Of a stretch of DNA of 64,000 nucleotides, positions 49,743 through 57,877 are shown in pieces (position 1 is the stretch's first letter; each line of letters begins with the position of its first letter). The position numbers and the translations under genes were made by a program. Below the pieces are notes generated by a model. The model ran no database searches, had not been told where the DNA came from, and saw nothing but the letters and a program-made list of their open reading frames with translations. This DNA comes from an uncultured Colwellia sp. (GTDB lineage: Bacteria > Pseudomonadota > Gammaproteobacteria > Enterobacterales > Alteromonadaceae). The DNA lies in NCBI GenBank assembly GCA_913058395.1, contig CAJXQI010000012.1, forward strand, positions 1 through 64,000, read 5' to 3'.

Positions 49743-51055
49743 TGCTAAAAAGGTCTTTATTCCTACGCTTATATGCAGCCACAGCCATAGTGTTGCTGTT
49801 TTATGGTGTTGTACTACTTGCTTTACCCAAAGAAGTTAGCTTTATCAGTATTGAAGTCATGCTGGTTAGTGCTGGCTTCTTGTTGGCGTTGTTACTGGTA
49901 TCTAAGTGGTGCTTAGCGCCATTAATGAAAACACTATCAGCAATTGATAACGGCATTGATGCGTTTAAAGATAACGATTTTAGTCTCACTATTCATAACC
50001 AAAATTACAGTGAAGTATCGAGCCTCGTAAAAATTTATAATGAGTTAGCAACTGTACTGCGTAATGAGCGTATGGATATTTTTCAACGTGAGCTGCTACT
50101 CGACACTGTTATTCAAAGTACCCCCGTGGCAATGGTATTGGTGAATAGTAATGATAAAGTGGTGTATAGCAATTTAGCTGCAAAAGAAATGTTTTGTCAG
50201 AGTAGAAAATTAGAGGGCGGAGACTTTACGGCACTTTTGACTAACCTGACACCAGTATTGCAAACTGCAACTCTGGCGCGCGATGAAGGTTTAGTTACTG
50301 ATTTACAAGACGAACAAGCTTTGGTTTATAACATTAATTGCCAACAGTTTATGCTCAATGGTCGAAAGCATTTATTATATTTATATAAAAATATGACCAG
50401 TGAAATATCTCGCAAAGAAACTGATATGTGGAAGCAAGTTATACGTTTAATTAGCCATGAATTAAACAACTCGTTAGCGCCTATTTCATCATTAACACGT
50501 TCAGCTCAAAAAATTATTACGCAACCTGAACATAGCCATATGCTTCATGATGTATTGGAAACCATTGGTAATCGCGCCAGTCATTTACATGGCTTTATTG
50601 AGCAATATGCTAGTTTTTCTCGCTTACCAAAACCCAATCTTAACGCTGTAACATTAAAAACTTTTTATCAACAAATTAAAACCTTAATTGGGGTAAGTTG
50701 CCGTTTTGACGTGGTGCGAGAGCAAGCAATATTCGATGCTGGCCAAATTGAACAAGTGATCATTAATTTAGTGAAAAATGCTAAAGAATCAGGCTCCGAA
50801 TTAACGGATGTTAGTTTTGAAATGAAACAGCAAAGCAGGCAATTAATTTTTAATGTTTTTGACCGTGGTACAGGGTTAAGCGCAAAACAGCAACAGCAAG
50901 CATTACTGCCATTTTTTACCACTAAGCCAACAGGCACTGGAGTTGGCTTAGCCTTATGTAATGAAATAGTTATTGGTCACCAAGGTAAACTTAGGCTCTA
51001 TAATCGTCAGCAAGGCGGCTTGTGTGTTAGCTTTAGTTTGGAGCTGACAGACTAG
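49742..51055 (+). CDS. Sensor histidine kinase with minimal periplasmic loop
   Basis: The 437-residue kinase has two membrane helices (about 9-27 and 37-56) joined by about nine residues, a HAMP-like linker, a PAS domain (about 125-225), the phospho-acceptor H239 (LISHELNNSLAPIS) and a C-terminal ATPase domain (NLVKNAKES, GTGVGLALC). With so little outside the membrane it cannot bind a ligand there itself, and may read the state of the FtsX-type transporter, as Bce-type kinases do in Firmicutes (inference). It overlaps the regulator gene by one base. Confidence 0.92.
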   Translation: MLKRSLFLRLYAATAIVLLFYGVVLLALPKEVSFISIEVMLVSAGFLLALLLVSKWCLAPLMKTLSAIDNGIDAFKDNDFSLTIHNQNYSEVSSLVKIYNELATVLRNERMDIFQRELLLDTVIQSTPVAMVLVNSNDKVVYSNLAAKEMFCQSRKLEGGDFTALLTNLTPVLQTATLARDEGLVTDLQDEQALVYNINCQQFMLNGRKHLLYLYKNMTSEISRKETDMWKQVIRLISHELNNSLAPISSLTRSAQKIITQPEHSHMLHDVLETIGNRASHLHGFIEQYASFSRLPKPNLNAVTLKTFYQQIKTLIGVSCRFDVVREQAIFDAGQIEQVIINLVKNAKESGSELTDVSFEMKQQSRQLIFNVFDRGTGLSAKQQQQALLPFFTTKPTGTGVGLALCNEIVIGHQGKLRLYNRQQGGLCVSFSLELTD

Positions 51056-51128
51056 CTTAGCATTACATTTCACTATATTATCAGCTTTATCATCCTACTA
51101 TTTTACTCATGTAAATTACTGTCCTACT

Positions 51129-51602
51129 ATGAAAACTAAATTAATTACCCGACCGGGTTATGTCTTACTTCAAGAAGAATTAAATAAGCTTTGGCGAGTG
51201 GATAGACCTGAAACTACTCGTAAAGTGTCGTGGGCGGCCAGTTTAGGTGATCGTAGTGAAAATGCCGATTATCAATACAACAAAAAACGTTTGCGTGAAA
51301 TTGACCGCCGTGTGCGTTATTTACGAAAAATACTCGAAGATCTTAAAATTGTTGATTACGGCCCGCAACAAGAAGGTAAAGTATTTTTCGGTGCTTGGGT
51401 TAGTTTAGAAAATGACGACGATGAAACCCTAAAATTTCGTATTGTTGGTCCCGAAGAAATATATGGCCGCAATGACTATTCATCAATTGATTCTCCTATT
51501 TCACGTGCCTGTTTGAAAAAAGAAGTTGATGATGAAGTTGTAGTAAAAACCCCCGCAGGTGAAAAAATTTGGTATGTTAGTAGTATCCACTATGAGAAAT
51601 AA
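51129..51602 (+). CDS. greB: Transcription elongation factor GreB
   Basis: GreB binds the RNA polymerase secondary channel and restarts backtracked complexes by transcript cleavage. The 157-residue protein (E. coli 158) has the N-terminal coiled coil with the acidic tip GDRSENADYQYNKKRLREIDRR at about 38-60 and the C-terminal FKBP-like domain. The KLWRVDRPETTRKVSWAA segment distinguishes GreB from GreA. Single gene. Confidence 0.96.
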   Translation: MKTKLITRPGYVLLQEELNKLWRVDRPETTRKVSWAASLGDRSENADYQYNKKRLREIDRRVRYLRKILEDLKIVDYGPQQEGKVFFGAWVSLENDDDETLKFRIVGPEEIYGRNDYSSIDSPISRACLKKEVDDEVVVKTPAGEKIWYVSSIHYEK

Positions 51603-51697
51603 TCAGTAAAATCAGAGTGCTTTGTCTTATTTGTCTAGTAAGTTCGCATAATATTGCACTCTCTACTTATGTTGATAGTTAATATCGGGAGAAGTAA

Positions 51698-52828
51698 TTG
51701 AAAACCTTTCAAAACGTATTTTCAGAAGGACAATGGAAGAAGCCCCTAGAAACAATGGCAAAGGCACAACTAGTTTTATTGTTTGGTAATAGAAACTACG
51801 CTAGAAATGAAGCAATTATCACTGAAATTCGTGAGCATTTTCCCTCCGCACAAATTGTTGGCTGCACCACGTCAGGTGAGCTTATCGACACTAAAATTTA
51901 CGATGATAGTTTATGCCTTACCGCTATTAGTTTAGAGCATTCAAGACTTGAGGTTGTTTCAGGCAATATTGAAAATAGCTCAACAGCTGAGGTTGCTCAG
52001 CAGTTAGCACTGCAACTAGATCATCAAGGTTTACGGTATGCCATTGTGCTTGCCGATGGGCATCAATTAAACGGTACTGAACTAGTGAATGGGCTACAAG
52101 CTCACTTACCTGATAATGTGCTTATTTCTGGTGGACTTGCCGGCGACGGTACTAATTTCTCAGAAACAGTTGTTTGGCACAACGACAATTCCAATACCGG
52201 TAATATTCTTGTCATTGGTTTTTATGGCGAGCAGCTTAAAATTAGCCATGGTTGCATTGGCGGTTGGAGTGCATTCGGTCCTGATAGAACAATTACCAAA
52301 TCAGCCAGTAATGTATTATATGAATTAGATAATCAGCCTGCTTTGGAGCTTTATAAAAAATATTTGGGCCCCTATGCAGAGCAAATGCCTTCATCAGCAC
52401 TTTTATTTCCATTAGTGCTAAAAAACGGTGATAAATATATTACCAGAACGATTCTGAATATTAATGAAGCAGACGGTTCAATGGTGTTTGCTGGTGACGT
52501 TCCCGAAGGCTCTGTTGTTCAGTTAATGCGAGCAAACACCAGTAATTTAATCGACGGCGCTGAAATAGCGGCTGAAACTGCATTGGAAAACCTTAATATA
52601 ACACCTGAATCTGGACTGGCACTGCTTATTAGCTGTGTTGGTAGGCGGCTGGTGTTAGATAAACATACCGAAGATGAATTAGAAGTTGTCAAAGATGTTA
52701 TTGGAGATAATTGGGCTTATACCGGTTTTTATTCTTACGGTGAACTTTCGCCGCTAAATGGTAGTAGTGAATGTGCACTCCATAATCAAACGATGACCAT
52801 TACTGCAATATGTGAACTTGATGATTAG
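51698..52828 (+). CDS. FIST-domain sensor protein (possible NosP-like gas sensor)
   Basis: The 376-residue soluble protein consists of FIST_N (about 20-215) and FIST_C (about 220-360). It has GCTTSGEL near 52-59 and the core CIGGWSAFGPDRTITKSASNVLYELDNQPALELYKKYLG. FIST proteins are sensors; one branch, NosP, binds haem and nitric oxide and is often encoded beside cyclic di-GMP enzymes or kinases. That context fits here but haem binding is not shown. The start is a TTG, supported by GGGAG six bases upstream. It overlaps the next gene. Confidence 0.88.
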   Translation: MKTFQNVFSEGQWKKPLETMAKAQLVLLFGNRNYARNEAIITEIREHFPSAQIVGCTTSGELIDTKIYDDSLCLTAISLEHSRLEVVSGNIENSSTAEVAQQLALQLDHQGLRYAIVLADGHQLNGTELVNGLQAHLPDNVLISGGLAGDGTNFSETVVWHNDNSNTGNILVIGFYGEQLKISHGCIGGWSAFGPDRTITKSASNVLYELDNQPALELYKKYLGPYAEQMPSSALLFPLVLKNGDKYITRTILNINEADGSMVFAGDVPEGSVVQLMRANTSNLIDGAEIAAETALENLNITPESGLALLISCVGRRLVLDKHTEDELEVVKDVIGDNWAYTGFYSYGELSPLNGSSECALHNQTMTITAICELDD

Positions 52829-54716
52829 AATTTTAAACCGTCTGATAAAAAAGCATCTATCGAAGTTAAGCGCCGATCAAGGTGTTAAGAACTTCATTAC
52901 GGATATTGAAGATGTTTTTAAACAGCAAAAAGAAGAAAAGGAGTTCATGGAAAGAACATTGACGCTTTCCTTTGAAGAGTTAAACCAAATCAATGCCAGC
53001 CTGAAAGAGAATCTTGCCGAAAACAGAGAAAATCATCGTAAGTTAGAGAAAATAGTCGCGAAACAAAATGCCTTATTTGATGCTAGTACTGAAGCTGTTT
53101 TTAGTTTTTCTAACGATAGTGTGATTGAAAAAATGAATCAGGCGGGAATAGAGTTTTTAAATATTTCACCTGATGAATATGACGAAAATGAAGTGCATAC
53201 CTGTGATTTATTTATGGCAAGAATAGCCAATGTTGATAAGTTTAATCATGATATTGACGAAATAAGACATAACAGTGATGCTCGTATTCATGGCTTTTTT
53301 GATACCGTTGATAGTAAGCATTATGAGTATTATTCAGTACCAGAGGTTGTTGATGGCGATTTTATTGGCAGGGTTTGGTGCTGTAGAGACATTACCAATA
53401 TTCGTGAAAATGAAGCTTTATTGAAACACCAAGCCAATCACGATGCACTTACCGACTTGCCCAATCGGGTGATGATTTTAGATGCCTTAAACCATGCTAT
53501 AAGCCTTTCAAATAGGCATAACACACTAGTTGGTGTTTTGTTTATTGATCTTGACGACTTTAAAAAAATTAATGATACAGCAGGGCACCATGAGGGCGAT
53601 CGATACCTGATTGAGTTTGCACAGCGAGTAAAATCTGCGCTTAAAAATGGTGATATTATTGGTCGACTTGGCGGCGATGAGTTTGTCGTGATAGTTGAAG
53701 GTATTAACGATGTTTTAGACATTATTCAAATCAACGAACGCATCCTCGCTTTATGCGAAAAACCTTTTTATATCAAAGATAAAAAATATTACATGTCTTG
53801 CAGTGTTGGTGTTGGTATTTCTCCTGATGACGCAGTTGATGCAGAAGAACTTATTCGTAAAGCTGATATGGCAATGTATCAAGCAAAAAAATCGGGCAAG
53901 AATACCTACCACTTCTTTGATGATAAGTTAGATAAAATAGCACTTGAAAGTGTGTTGCTTGAAAGCCAGCTGCGTGAAGCAATTAACAATGATGAATTTA
54001 TTCTCCATTTTCAACCTAAATTCGAGTTAGAAAACGGTAATATCTGTGGCGTGGAAGCGTTAATTCGATGGCAAAAAACGCCTGAACAGTTGATATGTCC
54101 TGATGATTTTATCCCGGCTGCGGAGAAAAATGGTTTAATCAGAGATATTACTTATTGGTTGGTAGAAAAAGCCTGTAAAACCATGGTGAGTTGGCAGAAT
54201 ACTTCCATGGCTAATATACCTATTTCACTCAATATATCTGCGCTCGACTTTTCTGATCTTAACTTTACTACTCAAGTAGCTAGTCTGATTGATCAATACC
54301 AAATTGATTCATCATTGCTCGAATTTGAACTGACAGAATCTATTTTCTTTGATGATATTGTTCAAGTGCAACAAACCATCGCTACACTGAAGTCACGAAA
54401 AATTAAGATATCAATTGATGACTTTGGCACTGGATTCTCATCGTTTGCTTATTTACGAGATATTGATATTGATTATCTGAAAATCGATAGAAGTTTTGTA
54501 CAAAATGTTCACCAAGACCGAAAGTCGCACGCGATAGTGAAAAGCATTATTGATGTCGGGATTAATTTAGGTGTTGAGGTTGTAGCAGAAGGTGTTGAAA
54601 GTGAATTAGAGATGAATTTATTAGCGGCTGAAGGTTGTCATATTGGTCAAGGATACTTTATGAGTAAGCCGGTAAATGAAAAGGCATTATGTACGTTTAT
54701 AGAACAAAGGTTGTAG
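52821..54716 (+). CDS. PAS-GGDEF-EAL cyclic di-GMP enzyme
   Basis: The 631-residue protein has an N-terminal coiled coil (about 30-80), a PAS domain (about 85-200), GGDEF (loop GGDEF near 283-287) and EAL (EAL near 410, with ELTESIFF and DDFGTGFSS). Both catalytic signatures look intact, so it may make and degrade cyclic di-GMP. No membrane helix is seen. The ATG at 52821 overlaps the FIST gene by 8 bases; a GTG three codons earlier is possible. Translational coupling suggests the FIST protein controls this enzyme. Confidence 0.93.
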   Translation: MIRILNRLIKKHLSKLSADQGVKNFITDIEDVFKQQKEEKEFMERTLTLSFEELNQINASLKENLAENRENHRKLEKIVAKQNALFDASTEAVFSFSNDSVIEKMNQAGIEFLNISPDEYDENEVHTCDLFMARIANVDKFNHDIDEIRHNSDARIHGFFDTVDSKHYEYYSVPEVVDGDFIGRVWCCRDITNIRENEALLKHQANHDALTDLPNRVMILDALNHAISLSNRHNTLVGVLFIDLDDFKKINDTAGHHEGDRYLIEFAQRVKSALKNGDIIGRLGGDEFVVIVEGINDVLDIIQINERILALCEKPFYIKDKKYYMSCSVGVGISPDDAVDAEELIRKADMAMYQAKKSGKNTYHFFDDKLDKIALESVLLESQLREAINNDEFILHFQPKFELENGNICGVEALIRWQKTPEQLICPDDFIPAAEKNGLIRDITYWLVEKACKTMVSWQNTSMANIPISLNISALDFSDLNFTTQVASLIDQYQIDSSLLEFELTESIFFDDIVQVQQTIATLKSRKIKISIDDFGTGFSSFAYLRDIDIDYLKIDRSFVQNVHQDRKSHAIVKSIIDVGINLGVEVVAEGVESELEMNLLAAEGCHIGQGYFMSKPVNEKALCTFIEQRL

Positions 54717-54772
54717 CGTTATCAATTTTGGCTGCTGCATGAGCTTGAACGTTGATTAATAACGTAACATTT

Positions 54773-54812
54773 AAAAAAAAGCCAACGCTTTTATGACGTT
54801 GGCTTTTTCTTT
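54773..54812. terminator. Bidirectional terminator between convergent genes
   Basis: AAAAAGCCAACG and CGTTGGCTTTTT form a 12-bp stem with a 9-base loop. It has T runs on both strands and serves both the GGDEF-EAL gene and the RNA-binding-protein gene. Confidence 0.88.
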
Positions 54813-54831
54813 TACAATAGTTTTAATAAAA

Positions 54832-55068
54832 TTACTGCGCTATTTTTACGCGAATTTTATTATTAGAAACTTTTGTTTCATGTAGTTTAGATAACGCTAA
54901 TTTTGCTTCTTTTTCATCCGGCATTTCAACGAATGCAAAGCCCTTTGATTTTCCCGTTTCTTGATCTAAAACTAAAGTACATTCCTTAACAGTGCCGTGC
55001 TCCGAAAATAAAGTACGGAGTTCTTGTTCAGTTGTTGAGCGTGAAAGGTTACGAGCTAAAAGTTTCAT
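54832..55068 (-). CDS. Small RNA-recognition-motif protein
   Basis: The 78-residue protein is a single RRM: RNP2 is KLLARNLS at the N-terminus and RNP1 is KSKGFAFVEM near 41-50. It should bind single-stranded RNA. Such bare RRM proteins are common in cyanobacteria and marine gammaproteobacteria and are often cold-induced there; that role is not shown here. Single gene, divergent from marC-like gene. Confidence 0.92.
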   Translation of the reverse strand: MKLLARNLSRSTTEQELRTLFSEHGTVKECTLVLDQETGKSKGFAFVEMPDEKEAKLALSKLHETKVSNNKIRVKIAQ

Positions 55069-55274
55069 GTTGGCGCCATTAATGTGTGATTGCAGATTGT
55101 AATTGTCTCATAGATTTACTGCAGACAAAGTAATTTTGTGCATTTAACTAAAATAACTTATGGTGGCTTTATCGCTATAACGTAGAAAATTAGCTGTATC
55201 GTAATTATTAAGTTGAGTTAACAACAGCTGGATTTCACGCTCTTTATCAACCTCATATTAGGAATTTTTATTTT

Positions 55275-55892
55275 ATGAATGACTTGTACACGCAAGCAAT
55301 GACGGTATTTTTAGGTTTTTTTGCCATTATGAACCCTATTGCTAACACTGCTGTTTTTGCAGGTTTAGTTGGTGATAAAACTAAAGCAGAACAAGTTAAA
55401 ATTGCTGCGAAAGCGTTGGTTATTACTTTTTGTGTGATTCTATGTTTTTCGGTGCTCGGTAAAGCTATTTTTCAATTGTTTGGTATTACGTTGTCAGCTT
55501 TAAGAATTACTGGCGGTATTTTAGTGTTCTTAGTTGGTTACCACATGCTTAACGGACAGGGTTCTAAGCTGCACTCGTCAGAAAGCCATGATGATTCTGA
55601 TGTTGCTGTTTCGCCATTGGCCGTACCTTTACTCGCAGGGCCAGGCACTATTGCAACGGCGATGAATTATTCTTCTTCAGGGGAAATGTCCGGTATATTA
55701 ATCACCATTTCTGTTTTTGCCTTGCTATGTTTTATCACTTTTTTTTGTTTTATTTTTAGCGCTAATATTTTAAACGTTATTGGTAAAGCAGGGCTAAGCA
55801 TTGTGACTCGTTTAATGGGGCTTATTCTTGCGGTTATAGGTACACAAATGATTATTATTGGTGTAACCGCAGTAGCTAATAGCCTGACTTAA
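55275..55892 (+). CDS. MarC family integral membrane protein
   Basis: The 205-residue protein has six membrane helices and the MarC/UPF0056 signatures FLGFFAIMNPIANTAVFAGL near 12-31, FRLFGITLSALRITGG-like segment near 70-86 (here FQLFGITLSALRITGG), and PLAVPLLAGPGTIATAM near 115-131. It resides in the inner membrane; the transport role is not settled (NAAT family). Single gene with promoter in 55069-55274. Confidence 0.92.
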   Translation: MNDLYTQAMTVFLGFFAIMNPIANTAVFAGLVGDKTKAEQVKIAAKALVITFCVILCFSVLGKAIFQLFGITLSALRITGGILVFLVGYHMLNGQGSKLHSSESHDDSDVAVSPLAVPLLAGPGTIATAMNYSSSGEMSGILITISVFALLCFITFFCFIFSANILNVIGKAGLSIVTRLMGLILAVIGTQMIIIGVTAVANSLT

Positions 55893-55932
55893 TTAGCCAA
55901 GCCTTTTTAATAGTTCAACTTGTGTTTGTTAT

Positions 55933-57024
55933 TTATAACAGTAATGCTTTGTCTTCTTTTAACTTGTTGGTAAGTATCATAAGTTCAGACAGCTTTTGGC
56001 TAAACGTTGTTTGATTTTCAAAGCTATCAGTTATCGCAGGGATACTGATGTTGCTTTTGTTTAAATAACGAGCAAGTTGCTTAGCTCTTTTTTTACTTTC
56101 TGCAGGATAATGTTCAAATTCGCCTTTTGGCGCTAACGTTGCTATTTCAATGTTTTGCCAGTTTTCATACCAAATAATATGTATGTCTTTCTTACTCAAG
56201 TTTTCCGCTAAAGAAATATTGGCGACTAGGTTTTGAAACGGAGCATATTGGTTATTTGCTTGTTGAAAAGCTTTACTCATAGACTCTTGTGCCAATTTAG
56301 GCCGAACGAGAGATAGTAACTTTTTGCTTTCAGCGCTAAGCGTTTGGTTTAATTTAGTCAACTCGTTAGCGCTGCGATAACGCGCTAAATTGGCAAAATA
56401 ATTTCGGGTTTGCACAACCATCATTAATTGGCTTTCTATGGTGCTTTGCCATAGTGAAATTTCAGGTATTTCAGCACTTGGTACCTCACCTGCAATCAAA
56501 ATAAGTGTCTTATCTAGCTCAGCAACCGCTTTACTTAGCTGTTCCACAGTATTGTTTACCTTGATTAAATCCCAATGAGTGATTGGTAACTGGCTATAGG
56601 TTTCAAATAATGTCGTTAGCTTCTTAGGGCGATACTGAAATGATTTATCGATGGCTAACTGAGTTTTTAGTATTGGTAATAACCTTTTACCAGAACTAAT
56701 GAGAATTTTTTGACTATCGCTACTAGAAACGCTCCGATAAGAATCATGACTAGCAAGGTAAGCCGCATAATTATTGCCTTGAGTTTGAGCGTTTTGTGCT
56801 TGCTCAAGTTGCTTTTTGGCCTTTGCCACTTTAGTAAATTCGGCTTGATATTCTTCAGGTGCTAATTTCGCTAGCGTACTTAATGCGCTAGTTAACTGAT
56901 GAATGTTTTTATTTGCTTTGGCTATTTCGTATAACCGCAGGGCTTCTTGATGTTCTGCCGATGAGCACGATGTTAGTAGTAATAGTGAAATGACCAGTAA
57001 AAAGCTTTTGTAACGAGTTAACAT
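55933..57024 (-). CDS. Lipoprotein of unknown function
   Basis: I do not recognise this 363-residue protein. From the ATG at 57024 it has a lipobox (LLLTSC, Cys20) and then a largely helical, Gln/Lys-rich chain with TPR-like spacing near 25-100. No catalytic motif is seen. A TTG at 57030 would add two residues; AAAGG lies upstream of both. Its 3' end faces the MarC gene, and it lies downstream of the exonuclease gene on the same strand, 139 bases away. Confidence 0.8.
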   Translation of the reverse strand: MLTRYKSFLLVISLLLLTSCSSAEHQEALRLYEIAKANKNIHQLTSALSTLAKLAPEEYQAEFTKVAKAKKQLEQAQNAQTQGNNYAAYLASHDSYRSVSSSDSQKILISSGKRLLPILKTQLAIDKSFQYRPKKLTTLFETYSQLPITHWDLIKVNNTVEQLSKAVAELDKTLILIAGEVPSAEIPEISLWQSTIESQLMMVVQTRNYFANLARYRSANELTKLNQTLSAESKKLLSLVRPKLAQESMSKAFQQANNQYAPFQNLVANISLAENLSKKDIHIIWYENWQNIEIATLAPKGEFEHYPAESKKRAKQLARYLNKSNISIPAITDSFENQTTFSQKLSELMILTNKLKEDKALLL

Positions 57025-57163
57025 GGCCAATATACCTTTACTTTAATTGCTTGATATAACATTAAAAAATTTAATTTCAAGGTAACTTAAGTGTTTAAAG
57101 CGGCAAAAGCAAATGAATGTTCTTGATTTTTTCTCTGTATTTATAATGTGTTAAAGGGTTAAT

Positions 57164-57862
57164 TTATAAAATTAGTTGTCGTAATGTCATGCTTTCGCCA
57201 CGTTCATTTACTTGTGCTAGTAATAACTCAGCGGTTGCAATGGCGTCGTTAAGTGCATTGTGAGCATAGTGATCAGGAAAGCCGTAGTTGGCTCTTAATG
57301 CTGATAGCCTTAATTCGGAAGGATCATAAGCGACATCTCTTTTATCGAGCCTTTTTTTCGCCACAACTAGCGTATCGATTATCGGTAATGGTGGTGCCAT
57401 GCCATAAAGCTCTAGGCAAGCTTGTCGTAAAAACTGTCGTTCGATACGAGAAAAATGCACTAACATCACTTTGCCAGCTAAGCGGTTAAGTAACTGCTCT
57501 ACCACTTCAGCTAAAGGTTTGCCTTGGTCTTTTTGATCATCAGTGATTTGATGAATGGTGACGTTATCTGCTTTTAACCGACCTTTTGAATTAATAATTT
57601 CATGGTAACTACTGCCAAGCTTTATTTGATGATGAAAAAGATCGACACAGCCAACGCTGAGTAATTTATCGGCGACTGCATCTAACCCTGTGGTTTCAAA
57701 ATCTACGGCTAAAATAGGTATTTGCTCAAATGGTGTATTGAGTGCAGGAAAAGGCACAGCAAGAAAATCACGTAAAGGGCCGTGCGGTGCCTTTTTTAAC
57801 ATGCGTTTGCGTTGTGCTTCGTAGCCGAGTATCCAGCGAGTTAGGGGATGATGATTAAGCAT
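57164..57862 (-). CDS. DnaQ-like 3'-5' exonuclease
   Basis: The 232-residue protein is a DEDDh exonuclease: D54 and E56 in AVDFETTGLD, a second acidic residue in the central part, and HNALNDAIATAELL near the end giving the His and last Asp. It belongs to the class encoded beside cNMP/CBS/DUF294 proteins and acetate symporters in many gammaproteobacteria. It starts 15 bases after the DUF294 gene and is probably cotranscribed with it. The nucleic acid target is unknown. Confidence 0.88.
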   Translation of the reverse strand: MLNHHPLTRWILGYEAQRKRMLKKAPHGPLRDFLAVPFPALNTPFEQIPILAVDFETTGLDAVADKLLSVGCVDLFHHQIKLGSSYHEIINSKGRLKADNVTIHQITDDQKDQGKPLAEVVEQLLNRLAGKVMLVHFSRIERQFLRQACLELYGMAPPLPIIDTLVVAKKRLDKRDVAYDPSELRLSALRANYGFPDHYAHNALNDAIATAELLLAQVNERGESMTLRQLIL

Positions 57863-57877
57863 AATTATGGTCTATTG

